DNA of 64,000 nucleotides from Kingella denitrificans ATCC 33394 (lineage in GTDB: Bacteria; Pseudomonadota; Gammaproteobacteria; Burkholderiales; Neisseriaceae), in assembly GCF_000190695.1 (NCBI RefSeq), contig NZ_GL870929.1, positions 605,890-669,889 of the forward strand. The letters run 5' to 3'. A model generated the notes under the pieces. The model was given only the letters and a program-made list of their open reading frames with translations. It did no database searches and was not told where the DNA came from. Within the stretch, counting starts at the first letter, position 1, and every line of letters begins with the position of its first letter. Shown one piece after another: positions 1-8,213 of the stretch. Both the position numbers and the translations under genes were made by a program.

Positions 1-186
1 AAAGAAGGCGTGTCCATCGAAGCGCTGATTCAAAAAGCGGTGCTGGACAACAATCAGGCCGAAATTGTGATTCTGACCCACAGCACGGTGGAGCGGAATG
101 TGAAAACCGCCCTGCGCGCCATCGAAGCGCTGGACAGCGTCGGCGCACCGGTCACCCTCATCCGCATGGAAAGTCTGAATGGCTGA
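1..186 (+). CDS. hom: Homoserine dehydrogenase, C-terminal end (partial)
   Basis: Only the last 61 codons are in the window; the gene begins upstream. The visible peptide reads as a C-terminal ACT-type regulatory domain: an alternating strand/helix pattern with the segment AEIVILTHSTVE followed by a helix ending in IEALDSV and a final strand VTLIRMESLNG. This closely matches the end of homoserine dehydrogenases, which reduce aspartate semialdehyde to homoserine for threonine and methionine synthesis. The ACT domain senses threonine. The stop codon overlaps the start of the next gene by 8 bases, suggesting translational coupling. The catalytic part is not visible, so the call rests on the tail alone. 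Confidence 0.75.
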   Translation, partial: KEGVSIEALIQKAVLDNNQAEIVILTHSTVERNVKTALRAIEALDSVGAPVTLIRMESLNG

Positions 187-655
187 TCAAGAACACGAAA
201 AGCAGCCTGCACCGCCTGCGGAAGCGGACGGCAAAAGCAGCCTGCACAACGAAGCAGAAGCCGAACGCTTGGCAAAATCGGCTGCCAAACGCCGCACGCT
301 TATTAACTGGATGCGCGTCATCGCCCTTTTGTTTGCGGGCTTCTTCTTCCTGAGCCAATGCGGCATGAGCAAGCATCAGGCCATTGCCAAAATCGTGGAA
401 AGCTGCATTCAGAACGTGCCCGCCGCGCCTAAATGGCAGGCCGATTTGAAGCAGCGCGGCTTGCAAGACCCCGACGGCAAACTGGTGGCGCAATACTGCG
501 TCTGCATGTGGAAGGAGCCTTTGAACCGTCTGGGCGTGAATCAAATCCGGTCGTTCGCCAAAATCAGCAGCGAAGAGCGCTTGCGGCTTTTGGGCGGCGA
601 AGAAGCCTTCACCGCGCGCGATACGCAATGCATTGCCGATTTAAAGGCCGATTGA
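179..655 (+). CDS. Hypothetical single-pass membrane protein
   Basis: The protein has 158 residues. A charged, low-complexity N-terminus (about residues 1-40) is followed by one hydrophobic segment (RVIALLFAGFFFLSQ, about 46-60). The rest is a polar domain with several cysteines (SCIQN, YCVCMW, TQCIAD) that could form disulfides if it faces the periplasm. Two copies of the uptake sequence (200-211 and 235-246) lie inside the reading frame and encode KQPAP and KSSLH, so part of the N-terminal tail is effectively DUS sequence being translated. I do not recognise a family. It overlaps the end of hom and is followed at once by a terminator hairpin. Confidence 0.7.
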   Translation: MADQEHEKQPAPPAEADGKSSLHNEAEAERLAKSAAKRRTLINWMRVIALLFAGFFFLSQCGMSKHQAIAKIVESCIQNVPAAPKWQADLKQRGLQDPDGKLVAQYCVCMWKEPLNRLGVNQIRSFAKISSEERLRLLGGEEAFTARDTQCIADLKAD

Positions 656-670
656 TTGTGTGAAGACCAT

Positions 671-695
671 ACCGCCTGTTTCGGGCGGTATTTTT
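671..695 (+). terminator. Intrinsic terminator after the 179-655 gene
   Basis: A stem ACCGCCTG / CGGGCGGT with a 3-base loop is followed by TTTTT. It lies 15 bases after the stop and ends before the recX start, so it separates the hom cluster from recX. It is not built from the uptake sequence, unlike most terminators here. Confidence 0.75.
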
Positions 696-709
696 ACGGA
701 TACCGAAGC

Positions 710-1177
710 ATGAAAACAGAAAAATCGTTACGCGCCCGCGCCATGGATTATGTGGCCCGCCGCGAACTGAGCCGCGCGCAGCTGCACAAAAAATTGCAGC
801 CCTATGCCGAAGACGAAGACGAATTGGAGCGCGTGTTAAATGAATTTGCCCAAAAAAACTGGCAGTCGGACGAACGTTTCACGCAAGCATTCGTCCGCAG
901 CAAAAGCATCAAACACGGCTCGGCGCGTTTGCAGCAGGAATTGAAGGCGCACGGCGTTTCGGCCGATTTGATTCGCGACGCCCTGCCCAGCCGCGAAGAA
1001 GAATTGCGCAATGCCATCGGCGTGGCGCGGAAGAAATTCAAGCAGCCTGCACAAAATTTTGAAGAAAAACAAAAGCAAATGCGCTTCCTGCTTTATCGCG
1101 GCTTTTCCAGCGGCATCGCGCAGGCTGCTTTGAAAGCTGATTGGGACGAAGAAGAACTTTGGGATTCTGAAGACTAA
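710..1177 (+). CDS. recX: Regulatory protein RecX
   Basis: The protein has 155 residues, normal for RecX, an all-helical modulator that binds inside the RecA filament and limits recombinase and co-protease activity. Diagnostic features are the N-terminal repeat with LRARAMDYVARRELSRAQL, a middle repeat with WQSDERFTQAFVRSKS and HGSARLQQEL, and a C-terminal RFLLYRGFSSGIAQAAL helix. ATG at 710 was chosen because upstream codons lie in the preceding terminator. One DUS (1040-1051) is inside the frame and encodes KQPA. RecX beside dense uptake signals fits a naturally competent organism, but recA is not in the window. The 3' end overlaps the convergent gene by 3 bases. Confidence 0.93.
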   Translation: MKTEKSLRARAMDYVARRELSRAQLHKKLQPYAEDEDELERVLNEFAQKNWQSDERFTQAFVRSKSIKHGSARLQQELKAHGVSADLIRDALPSREEELRNAIGVARKKFKQPAQNFEEKQKQMRFLLYRGFSSGIAQAALKADWDEEELWDSED

Positions 1178-1419
1178 TGTGCAGCCTGCGCCTCCAAATA
1201 GGCACGCAATGCCGCCTCGTCCAAATGCCAATGGCAGATTTCGTGTTCGCCGTGCAGCAGCACCGGCACCAACTCGTTGTATTTGGCTTCCAAATCGGGA
1301 AAATCGTCGATTTCGACAATCTCCAATTCCGCGCGGTATTCCGCCAAATACGGCTGCAACGCATCGCGCATTTGGTGACACAATCCGCAATAAGTGCGGA
1401 ACATCAGTGTTAATTTCAT
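1174..1419 (-). CDS. Glutaredoxin-like family protein
   Basis: The protein has 81 residues from ATG at 1419. The N-terminus MKLTLMFRTYCGLCHQM has a CxxC (Cys-Gly-Leu-Cys) in the thioredoxin-fold position, followed by a helix, the VEIDDFPDLEAKYNE strand and the conserved VPVLL segment carrying the cis-proline. This matches the small glutaredoxin-like (DUF836) group, presumed to be thiol-disulfide proteins of unknown target. The stop overlaps the convergent recX stop. An upstream in-frame start at 1443 would add eight residues but weakens the match to the family. Confidence 0.85.
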   Translation of the reverse strand: MKLTLMFRTYCGLCHQMRDALQPYLAEYRAELEIVEIDDFPDLEAKYNELVPVLLHGEHEICHWHLDEAALRAYLEAQAAH

Positions 1420-1488
1420 GTTTTTATGCGCCTTTCGCAACAAATGGACGATGTATCGCTACACCGTCCATTTTGATGATGGGGAGAT

Positions 1489-2001
1489 TTATACGATTTC
1501 CGCCTGCTCAATCACCACGGGTTCCACCGGCACATCGTCATGGTAGCCGTGCGATTTGGTCGCCACTTTTTCAATCGCGTCCACCACATCGAAACCGTCA
1601 GTCACGCGGCCGAACACGGCATAGCCCCAATCCTGCACCACGTGGCGGCCGTGCAGTTCTTTGGCGCGGTGGTTCAAAAAGGCGTTGTCGTTGGTGTTGA
1701 TGAAAAATTGTGCGCTGGCGGAATGCGGGTCGGACGTACGCGCCATGGCAATCGTGTATTTTTCGTTGCCCAAACCGTTGCCGGCTTCGTTCTGAATGCT
1801 GTCGCGCGTGTCTTTTTCGCGCATATCTTCCGTCATGCCGCCGCCCTGAATCATGAAGCCGGGAATCACGCGGTGGAAAATCACGCCGTTATAAAAGCCG
1901 TCTTTCACATATTGCTCGAAATTGGCGGCGGTAACCGGAGCTTTTTCGTGGTCCAGTTCCAATGTAATCACGCCGAAATTGGTATGCAGTTTAATCGCCA
2001 T
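1489..2001 (-). CDS. ppiB: Peptidyl-prolyl cis-trans isomerase B (cytoplasmic cyclophilin)
   Basis: The 170-residue single-domain cyclophilin has no signal peptide. Visible motifs are FHRVIPGFMIQGG (about 42-54), the MART and SAQFFIN segments and YAVFGRV, which form the proline-binding pocket. It catalyses proline isomerisation during cytosolic protein folding. It lies just downstream of a secreted paralogue (2060-2626) in the same direction, so one fold serves both compartments and the pair probably arose by duplication. The start is unambiguous. Confidence 0.93.
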   Translation of the reverse strand: MAIKLHTNFGVITLELDHEKAPVTAANFEQYVKDGFYNGVIFHRVIPGFMIQGGGMTEDMREKDTRDSIQNEAGNGLGNEKYTIAMARTSDPHSASAQFFINTNDNAFLNHRAKELHGRHVVQDWGYAVFGRVTDGFDVVDAIEKVATKSHGYHDDVPVEPVVIEQAEIV

Positions 2002-2059
2002 ATTTTTTCCTTAAAATCAATGAAGAGTTGGAGGGATAATTCTGTGGGTTCAACGCCGT

Positions 2060-2626
2060 TTATTGTCCGACGCGGACATTTTTAATCACCACGGGCTGCA
2101 CGGGCACATTTTGGTGGATGAGGCGCGACGTGGTGCGCACCTGACCGATACGCTGCACCACGTCCATGCCTTTGGTCACATGGCCGAACACCGCATAGCC
2201 AAAACCGGCCGCGCTACGGTCTTTGTGGTTGAGAAAATCGTTGTCCGCCAGATTGATAAAGAACTGGCTGGTGGCAGAATTGGGCGCGGACGTACGCGCC
2301 ATGGCAATAGTGCCGACTGTATTTTTCAGGCCGTTATCAGCTTCGTTGGTAATGGCTTTGGAAGTAGGCTTTTCAATCATGTCCGCCGTCATGCCGCCGC
2401 CCTGAATCATGAAGCCGGGAATCACGCGGTGGAATATCGTGCCGCTGTAAAAGCCTTGCTTGGCATAAGCCACGAAATTGGCAACGCTTTTGGGCGCGCG
2501 CTGTTCGTCCAAACTCAGTTCGATATTGCCCATATTGGTTTCGATAACGACTTTGGTCTCGGCTTGCGCGGTGAATGCACAGGCAGCGAGCAAGCCAGCC
2601 AACAGGTATCGGGTTGCATGGTTCAT
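2060..2626 (-). CDS. ppiA: Periplasmic cyclophilin-type peptidyl-prolyl isomerase
   Basis: The protein has 188 residues from ATG at 2626, preceded by AAGGAG. The N-terminus MNHATRYLLAGLLAACAFTAQA is a clear Sec signal peptide with cleavage expected after AQA. The mature part has the cyclophilin motifs FHRVIPGFMIQGG, MARTSAPNSATSQFFINL and YAVFGHV. It should assist folding of periplasmic and outer-membrane proteins. The longer open frame starting at 2695 would add DUS-encoded residues in front of the signal peptide and is rejected. Its closest local relative is the downstream cytoplasmic ppiB. Confidence 0.9.
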   Translation of the reverse strand: MNHATRYLLAGLLAACAFTAQAETKVVIETNMGNIELSLDEQRAPKSVANFVAYAKQGFYSGTIFHRVIPGFMIQGGGMTADMIEKPTSKAITNEADNGLKNTVGTIAMARTSAPNSATSQFFINLADNDFLNHKDRSAAGFGYAVFGHVTKGMDVVQRIGQVRTTSRLIHQNVPVQPVVIKNVRVGQ

Positions 2627-2734
2627 CACAATCACTCCTTCAAACAAAAAAGCAGCCTGCACATCGGCAGCTTTTAAAATCAACAAATCAATCAATAATC
2701 TACATTTCAGGCAAACGGCAAAAAGCAGCCTGCA

Positions 2735-3448
2735 CTATTTTTTGCGGAACACCAAATCCCACACGCCGTGCCCCAAGCGTTTGCCGCGCGCTTCAAATTT
2801 GGTTTCAGGGCGGTATGCGGGCGTGGGCGCGAAATCGGCGGCGGTGTTTTGCAGTTCTTCGGGGAACTGGTTCAACACGTCCAGCATTTGCAACGCGTAT
2901 TCTTCCCAATCGGTCGCCAAATGGATATAACCGCCGGATTGCAGCTTGGGCAGCAATTTCTGCACAAACGGCACCTGAATCAGGCGGCGTTTGTTGTGGC
3001 GTTTTTTGTGCCAAGGGTCGGGGAAGAAAATGTGGATGCCGTGCAGGCTGCTTTCCGCCAGCATATTCTCCACCACTTCCACCGCGTCATGACGCATCAC
3101 GCGGATATTGCCGATATTGTGTTCGGCAATCAGCTTGCACAAATTGCCCACGCCGGGGCCGTGCACGTCAATCGCCAAAAAATCCATGTCGGGCAATGTG
3201 CGGGCAATTTCCGCCGTGGCTGTGCCCATGCCGAAGCCGATTTCCAAAACCTTGGGCTTCGTACTTTGGAAAACGGCATCCAAATCCACAACCTGCGGCC
3301 GATAATCCACGCCAACGCGTGCCCATTGCTCGTCAATCGCTTTTTGCTGCGCCGCGGTCATGTGCCCCTGCCGTAAAACAAAGGATTTAATCCCGCGACG
3401 GTGCGTCGGTTCGGATTCAGGTGTTACTGCTTCGGTTTCCGTGTTCAT
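2735..3448 (-). CDS. trmB: tRNA (guanine-N7-)-methyltransferase
   Basis: The protein has 237 residues. It methylates G46 of tRNA using S-adenosylmethionine. The AdoMet-binding motif EIGFGMG is at residues 69-75, and the family signature FFPDPWHKKRHNKRR follows near residue 145. IKSFVLRQGHMT near the N-terminus and TKFEARGKRLGHGVWD at the C-terminus are also typical. ATG at 3448 was chosen; an ATG at 3463 is in frame and would add five residues. A uptake sequence at about 3040-3053 lies in the frame and encodes ESSLHG in a surface loop. A single DUS follows the stop. Confidence 0.95.
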   Translation of the reverse strand: MNTETEAVTPESEPTHRRGIKSFVLRQGHMTAAQQKAIDEQWARVGVDYRPQVVDLDAVFQSTKPKVLEIGFGMGTATAEIARTLPDMDFLAIDVHGPGVGNLCKLIAEHNIGNIRVMRHDAVEVVENMLAESSLHGIHIFFPDPWHKKRHNKRRLIQVPFVQKLLPKLQSGGYIHLATDWEEYALQMLDVLNQFPEELQNTAADFAPTPAYRPETKFEARGKRLGHGVWDLVFRKK

Positions 3449-3472
3449 ATCATCACATTTCAAATGAGTTAA

Positions 3473-4315
3473 TCAATAGCTGACGCCGGCTCTGCGCGCC
3501 AATTCCAGGCCTTGCTCGCGGGTCAGGTAAACCGGCGGTTCGGGGCAATGGCGGCGGACAATCTGCCCGTTTTCAAACATAACCAATTCGTTGCACGCCA
3601 GCTGCTGCCAAATTTCATTGTCGGTCAAAGGCAGCGTGGTAATCACGGCAACGCGGTCGTCCGGCGTGGTCACGGTGGAAAAGTCGATTTCCAAATCCTC
3701 GTCCACCAAATGCGCGTGTCCGAACGGCGGCTGGCGCACAATATAGTGCAGCAGGGTACTGGCGTGGGCAAACATCACGTTGCCGTCCGACAAAATCATG
3801 TTGAACATGCCATATTCGCGCACTTGGGCGCACAGTTCCGCCAGTGCGTCGAACAGTTCGTCATTGCCGGGTTTGCGGCTGAAACGACTGCGCAGTTGGT
3901 CGAGCAGGTAGCAAAATGCGCGTTCCGAATCGGTACAGCCCACGGCTTGATAATAAGTTGTCTGCGGCTGGAATTCCGCGCTCAAATTGCCGTTGTGGGC
4001 AAAAAGCCAGTAGCCGCCCCACAATTCGCGCTGGAACGGATGGGTATTTTCCAACGTGGTACGCCCCTGCGTCGCCTTGCGGATATGGGCAATCACGTTG
4101 CGCGATTTGATATCGTAATGGCGCACCAACTGGGCAACGGGCGAATCGGCACAGGGCTTGTCGTCCAAGAACAGGCGCAGCCCCCGCCCTTCGAAAAAGC
4201 CGATGCCGAAGCCGTCCGAATGGTGGTCCGTCAGGCCGCCGCGTTTGGAAAAGCCGGCAAACGAAAACGAAATATCGGTCGGAAGGTGGCAATTCATTCC
4301 GAGAAGCTGGCACAT
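3473..4315 (-). CDS. Class II glutamine amidotransferase (YafJ-like)
   Basis: The protein has 280 residues and begins Met-Cys; Cys2 is the N-terminal nucleophile of the Ntn-hydrolase glutaminase fold. Supporting motifs are DGFGIGFFEG, VIAHIRKAT (glutamine-binding Arg), HPFQRELWGGYWLFAHNGNL and TDSERAFCYLL. The length and lack of a synthase domain match the stand-alone YafJ/DUG3-like group, thought to hydrolyse gamma-glutamyl compounds such as glutathione-derived peptides or free glutamine. The true substrate is not known for most members. It is followed closely by trmB. Confidence 0.88.
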   Translation of the reverse strand: MCQLLGMNCHLPTDISFSFAGFSKRGGLTDHHSDGFGIGFFEGRGLRLFLDDKPCADSPVAQLVRHYDIKSRNVIAHIRKATQGRTTLENTHPFQRELWGGYWLFAHNGNLSAEFQPQTTYYQAVGCTDSERAFCYLLDQLRSRFSRKPGNDELFDALAELCAQVREYGMFNMILSDGNVMFAHASTLLHYIVRQPPFGHAHLVDEDLEIDFSTVTTPDDRVAVITTLPLTDNEIWQQLACNELVMFENGQIVRRHCPEPPVYLTREQGLELARRAGVSY

Positions 4316-4445
4316 AATGCGTTCCTTTTGGTTAATCAGCCGCCCCTTCGGGCATTCGTGGTTTTGTGCTGACGGAATTATAGCGTTTTTCGCCTTTTGT
4401 CGCTAAAATATCCCTTTATTTTTTACCATACACGGCACTTTGAAT

Positions 4446-5006
4446 ATGATTTTCCATCCTGATGTGATGGGCGTGAGTACGCTCGCCCAAAAAATCCGCA
4501 AAATCCCTAATTGGCCGGAAGCGGGCATCCTGTTTCACGATATCACTCCCGTGCTGCAAAGCCCGGAATATTTCCGCCTGCTGGTGGATTTGTTTACCTA
4601 CCGCTACATGGGGCAGAAAATCGACGTGGTGGCCGGCTTGGACGCGCGCGGTTTCATTATCGGCGCCGCGCTGGCCTACCAACTGAACGTCGGCTTCGTG
4701 CCCATCCGCAAAAAGGGCAAGCTGCCGTTTGAAACCGTGTCACAAAGCTACGCGCTGGAATACGGCGAGGCCACGGTGGAAATGCACACAGATGCTTTAA
4801 CGGCCGGCAGCCGCGTGCTGCTGGTGGACGATTTGGTGGCCACGGGCGGCACCATGCTGGCCGGCGTGGACTTAATCCGCAAAGTGGGCGGCGTGGTGGT
4901 GGAGGCCTGTGCCATTTTGGAATTTACCGATTTGCCCGGCGCGAAAAAAATCCGCGACCATAATGTGCCGCTGTTTACATTGTTGCAAAACGACGGCTGC
5001 ATGTAA
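4446..5006 (+). CDS. apt: Adenine phosphoribosyltransferase
   Basis: The protein has 186 residues from ATG at 4446 (a TTG two codons earlier also is in frame). It converts adenine and PRPP to AMP in purine salvage. The PRPP-binding motif VLLVDDLVATGGTM lies near residue 122, and GLDARGFIIGAALAYQL and FVPIRKKGKLP are typical of Apt. The N-terminus resembles meningococcal Apt as I recall it (a methionine, then two hydrophobics, HP), which supports this start. It ends directly before a DUS-built terminator. Confidence 0.95.
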   Translation: MIFHPDVMGVSTLAQKIRKIPNWPEAGILFHDITPVLQSPEYFRLLVDLFTYRYMGQKIDVVAGLDARGFIIGAALAYQLNVGFVPIRKKGKLPFETVSQSYALEYGEATVEMHTDALTAGSRVLLVDDLVATGGTMLAGVDLIRKVGGVVVEACAILEFTDLPGAKKIRDHNVPLFTLLQNDGCM

Positions 5007-5013
5007 TCCCACC

Positions 5014-5052
5014 AGTACAGGCTGCTTTTTCCAAGGCAGCCTGCACTTTTTA
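5014..5052 (+). terminator. DUS-pair terminator after apt
   Basis: Two uptake-sequence arms (one with a single mismatch, TACAGGCTGC) are separated by only about 9 bases and are followed by TTTTT. This makes a tight hairpin eight bases after the apt stop. Confidence 0.7.
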
Positions 5053-5096
5053 TTTATCTTATTTATCGCCCCCAACACAATAGAGAGAGAAACATC

Positions 5097-5786
5097 ATGA
5101 GCCACACCCGTTATTTAAAAGCCTTGTTCAACGATTTATGCAGCGGCTGGAAGCCTTTCGAGCTTTTCTGGCTGGCTGCCTTCCTTGCCGCGCAGATTTG
5201 GGCGTATTGGCGGCAGCCCGATTCCTGGGTGAGCATGGTGGCGGGTATTTCCGGCATCATCTGCGTGGTGCTGGTGAGCAAAGGCAAAATGATTAACTAC
5301 CTGTTCGGGCTGATTTTTGCCTACAGTTATTTTTACGCCTCGTGGAAAGCCAACTTTTTGGGCGAAATGAATACCGTGCTGTATGTGTATCTGCCGTCCC
5401 AATTCATCGGCTATTTCGTCTGGAAGGAAAACTTGTGCCAGGAAGGCGGCGGCCAGGTCGTACAGGCCAAAAAACTGTCGCCCAAAGGCTGGGCGTTGCT
5501 GCTGGTTTCGCTGGCCGTCAGCACGTTTCTGTTTGCCCAAGCCCTGCGCGCGGCGGGCGGCAGCTCCACCAATTTGGACGGCCTGACCACCATGATTACC
5601 GTGGCCGGCCAGCTGCTCATGATTCTGCGTTACCGCGAGCAATGGATTTTATGGATTGCCTTAAACATCCTTTCCATCGTGTTGTGGGCGGAGAATCCGT
5701 CCATGTATCTGATGTTCGGTGCGTATCTGCTCAATTCTGTGTACGGGTTTTATAACTGGTCGCGCCTGCAAAAGGCAACAGCGTAA
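5097..5786 (+). CDS. pnuC: Nicotinamide riboside transporter PnuC
   Basis: The 229-residue polytopic membrane protein has about seven hydrophobic segments. Family hallmarks are SWVSMVAGISGIICVVLVSKGK, NYLFGLIFAYSYFYASWKANFLGEM and the C-terminal LRYREQWILWIALNILSIVLW. It carries nicotinamide riboside into the cell by facilitated diffusion for NAD synthesis. It is preceded by AGAGAGAAAC. No kinase gene (nadR/nrk) is adjacent, but pncB, a second NAD salvage gene, lies about 5.5 kb downstream. Confidence 0.92.
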   Translation: MSHTRYLKALFNDLCSGWKPFELFWLAAFLAAQIWAYWRQPDSWVSMVAGISGIICVVLVSKGKMINYLFGLIFAYSYFYASWKANFLGEMNTVLYVYLPSQFIGYFVWKENLCQEGGGQVVQAKKLSPKGWALLLVSLAVSTFLFAQALRAAGGSSTNLDGLTTMITVAGQLLMILRYREQWILWIALNILSIVLWAENPSMYLMFGAYLLNSVYGFYNWSRLQKATA

Positions 5787-5796
5787 CGCCGACGTG

Positions 5797-5868
5797 AAAA
5801 AGCAGCCTGCACCCCGCTCAACGGAAAGTGCAGGCTGCTTTCGGAAACCCGTCCAAAGCAGCCTGCAC
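5797..5868. repeat. Three uptake sequences between pnuC and the parvulin gene
   Basis: An inverted pair (arms about 5797-5812 and 5827-5842) can act as a terminator in both directions. A third, unpaired copy follows at about 5855-5868. The flanking genes are convergent. Confidence 0.8.
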
Positions 5869-5897
5869 TGTTTAACGTTTATGGCAAGAATATCGGA

Positions 5898-6776
5898 TTA
5901 TTGCGCCGGCACGATATTCGCCTTCTGCATCAGCGCGCCCACGGCAGCCTGCACACGCTCTTGGCGCATATTGTTTAGCAAACCTTCACGCACTTTCTCA
6001 AACGGCTCCACCGCAATTTTGCGGCGCGTGCTCATATAAAACACCACAAACGCCTTGTTGTCCTCGTTCAATGCCTGACGCGTGAACTCGCCCGCCTTCA
6101 AATTCTGCACGGCGGCAAAGATTTTCGGGCGCGCCTCTTTCAAATCCACCAGCGCCATAAAGTCGCTAATGGCAGACTGCCCCGCCTTCACTTCCGGGTC
6201 AATGCTGTATTTGCGCGCCACATCGGCAAACGATTTTTTCGCCGCCAATTCGCGGATGGCCGCTTGTGCCTGTTCCGCCTTATCAGTGATGATTTCGCCG
6301 ATTTGCACTTCGTCCGTGTTGTCGTAACGCGTTTTGATAGCGTTATAACGCTCCTGCAACTGCTCGTCCGTGACCGGATTTTGTTGAACGATGTGCTGCG
6401 CATAAACATCCATCAGCACCTGGTTCAAGAAACGCTTCCAGTTGGCTTGAAAATCCGGCTGTTTGTCCAAACCGCGGTCGCGTGCCTGGCGGCGCGCATC
6501 GGCTTCCGCCGTTTTGTAATCCGCACTCTGGTCGAGTTTCAGGCGGCGCGCTTCCTGCACCACCACGGTTTCCACCACCACTTCGTTGGCAATAAACTGG
6601 CGCAGCTCCGGGCTGTCTTTCACTTGGCCCTGGCTTTGCTGCTGAACAAATTTGGCGCGCGCATCCAATTCGTCGCTGTCGATTTTCGTACCGTTCACGG
6701 TAACCACGGTCTGCGCCATCAGTTGCGCCGACAACAATACGCCGGCCAATGCGGCAGCCATTTGGGTTTTCTTCAT
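5898..6776 (-). CDS. Periplasmic parvulin-type peptidyl-prolyl isomerase
   Basis: The protein has 292 residues with a Sec signal peptide (MKKTQMAAALAGVLLSAQLMAQ). An N-terminal SurA-like helical region (about 30-150, rich in Gln, Arg and Asp) precedes a PpiC rotamase core (about 155-260) with GEIITDKAEQAQAAIREL, FADVARKYSID and AFVVFYM. This arrangement is that of PrsA/SurA-type foldases used by Neisseriaceae for outer-membrane and secreted proteins. Parts of the canonical core are divergent, so catalytic activity is inferred. It sits head-to-tail downstream of bolA-yciI-yciB. Confidence 0.88.
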   Translation of the reverse strand: MKKTQMAAALAGVLLSAQLMAQTVVTVNGTKIDSDELDARAKFVQQQSQGQVKDSPELRQFIANEVVVETVVVQEARRLKLDQSADYKTAEADARRQARDRGLDKQPDFQANWKRFLNQVLMDVYAQHIVQQNPVTDEQLQERYNAIKTRYDNTDEVQIGEIITDKAEQAQAAIRELAAKKSFADVARKYSIDPEVKAGQSAISDFMALVDLKEARPKIFAAVQNLKAGEFTRQALNEDNKAFVVFYMSTRRKIAVEPFEKVREGLLNNMRQERVQAAVGALMQKANIVPAQ

Positions 6777-6791
6777 AAAACCTCCTTGTAT

Positions 6792-7070
6792 TTAGTGTGA
6801 ATGGAAATATTCGGACGGAGTGTGCGCCTGAATCGTAAGTGCGTGGATTTTGCCCGCCTGAAACAGAGGCGCCAAAGCAGCCTGCACTTTCCGCCAACGT
6901 GCAATGCGCGGCTGCCCGGCAAACGCCTCCGACACCACCAGCACGGAATAATGCCCGCCGCCTCGGTTGCCCGCGTGTCCGGCATGCAGATGGCTTTCGT
7001 CTTCAAATTCGAAAATTTCAGGGTTCATCGGCGCGAGCAGCTCGGCCATTTCCTGACGGATAGCGCTCAT
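6792..7070 (-). CDS. BolA family protein
   Basis: The protein has 92 residues with the BolA/IbaG pattern: an N-terminal helix, the ESHLHAGHAGNRGGGHYSVLVVSEAF segment with several histidines, and RWRKVQAAL followed by IHALTIQAHTP. BolA proteins partner monothiol glutaredoxins in iron-sulfur handling or act as small transcriptional regulators. Its start overlaps the yciI stop by 4 bases (ATGA), so it is the last gene of a yciB-yciI-bolA operon. A uptake sequence lies in frame at about 6870-6884 (VQAAL). The usual symbol (bolA or ibaG) cannot be decided here. Confidence 0.88.
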   Translation of the reverse strand: MSAIRQEMAELLAPMNPEIFEFEDESHLHAGHAGNRGGGHYSVLVVSEAFAGQPRIARWRKVQAALAPLFQAGKIHALTIQAHTPSEYFHSH

Positions 7071-7357
7071 TTCGGGAACACTTTTTTAAACGGTTTAATC
7101 AACACTTCGGCATACACGCCGGCATCGACATACGGGTCTTGCCCCGCCCATGCCTCGGCTTCGTCCAAGCTGTCGAATTCGGCCACAATCAGGCTGCCGG
7201 ATACCGCATCGGGATTGTCGGGCAAAGGGTTCGGGCCCGCGGTGAGCAGGCGGCCTGCGCGGTCAAGCTCTTCCAATCGCGCCAAATGTGCCGGACGGGC
7301 TTGGGCGCGTGCTTCGCCAGTGCCTTCTGCATCGGTTGCCAATAACATAAACAGCAT
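7067..7357 (-). CDS. yciI: YciI family protein
   Basis: The protein has 96 residues. YciI is a small ferredoxin-like-fold protein with a conserved His-Asp pair; here HLARLEELDRAGRLLTAGPNP and EFDSLDEAEAWAGQDPYVDAGVY match the family. The biochemical role is not settled. It overlaps both neighbours (1 base with yciB upstream, 4 bases with bolA downstream), which reproduces the common proteobacterial order yciB-yciI-bolA and supports co-translation. Confidence 0.9.
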   Translation of the reverse strand: MLFMLLATDAEGTGEARAQARPAHLARLEELDRAGRLLTAGPNPLPDNPDAVSGSLIVAEFDSLDEAEAWAGQDPYVDAGVYAEVLIKPFKKVFPK

Positions 7358-7902
7358 TATTCTTCATCCTTCGGTAAGTGTTTGACAAGGTAAATGGCTT
7401 GCGCCAAGGAAAAAACAAGGGTCATGGGGAGATAACCCCACAGGCTGAACTGAACCCAAAATGCTTCGCGTTCCGCCGTGAACGGGTAGGCCACGGCCAG
7501 ATTGACCGCGCCCAAGAAAAAGAAAAAAAACATCCATGCGAACGATATCTTGCGCCACACCTCATCGGGTAGCGTTACTTCTCCGCCCAGCAGCAGTTTC
7601 AGGCCGTTTTTGCCCATCAGCTGCATCACGCCGATGGCAGAAGCCATGGTCCACGGCAGGATGGTTTTTTTCAGCATGATGAAACTGCGGTCGTTCAGCC
7701 AGATGGTTAGCCCGCCGAACACCACCACCAAAATCAGGCTGAGCCATTGCGTCGGCGCCAATTTTTTATGCACGGCGAAGGTATATACCGCCTGAATCAC
7801 GCCTGTCACCACGGCCACGGTGGTGGCGGTAATCATGTTGCCGGTGATTTGGTAGGCAACGAAAAACAGGATGACGGCAATAAAATCGCTTAATATTTTC
7901 AT
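7357..7902 (-). CDS. yciB: Inner membrane septation protein YciB
   Basis: The 181-residue protein has about five hydrophobic segments. The N-terminus MKILSDFIAVILFFVAYQITGNM, then NDRSFIMLKKTILPWTMASAIGVMQLMG and WRKISFAWMFFFFFLGAVNLAVAY are characteristic of YciB (also called IspA or septation protein A). It interacts with cell-division and cell-envelope synthesis proteins. ATG at 7902 was chosen; the open frame runs 13 codons further upstream without homology. It is first in the yciB-yciI-bolA operon. Confidence 0.92.
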   Translation of the reverse strand: MKILSDFIAVILFFVAYQITGNMITATTVAVVTGVIQAVYTFAVHKKLAPTQWLSLILVVVFGGLTIWLNDRSFIMLKKTILPWTMASAIGVMQLMGKNGLKLLLGGEVTLPDEVWRKISFAWMFFFFFLGAVNLAVAYPFTAEREAFWVQFSLWGYLPMTLVFSLAQAIYLVKHLPKDEE

Positions 7903-7986
7903 AATTTTGGCAGCGTGTGTGTGAATAAAAGCCGTTATCATAGCAGCGCAAACGCAAACTGCCTACTTTTTCGCGCGGATTCTTGC

Positions 7987-8184
7987 CTACATAAGCAGTT
8001 CGACCAGCAGGTTTTTAAACAAAAATCCTGCAATGCCAAGCCCTAATACCAAAAACAAGATGAACATGCCGAATTTGCCGGCTTTGGATTCTTTGCCCAA
8101 ATTGTAAATAATGAAACCCAGAAAAAGCACCAGTCCGGGAATGAAAATACGCAATGCCCACATGGAAAATTCTGCTTCGGTCAT
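7987..8184 (-). CDS. Small membrane protein (DUF2788 family)
   Basis: The protein has 65 residues with two hydrophobic segments (about residues 12-29 and 38-60) joined by a short basic loop GKESKAGKFG. The MTEAEFS start and this two-helix layout match the DUF2788 group found in beta- and gammaproteobacteria, of unknown function. The start is preceded by GGAGG in the mRNA (CCTCC on the plus strand at about 8190). It is the shortest confident gene in this part of the window and is easily missed. Confidence 0.8.
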   Translation of the reverse strand: MTEAEFSMWALRIFIPGLVLFLGFIIYNLGKESKAGKFGMFILFLVLGLGIAGFLFKNLLVELLM

Positions 8185-8213
8185 GGTTTCCTCCACATCA
8201 ATAAGTTGTTCGA

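Noticed and set aside
2626..2695. Longer start for the periplasmic cyclophilin
   Set aside because: The extra residues come from a DUS and would bury the signal peptide; AAGGAG directly precedes the ATG at 2626.
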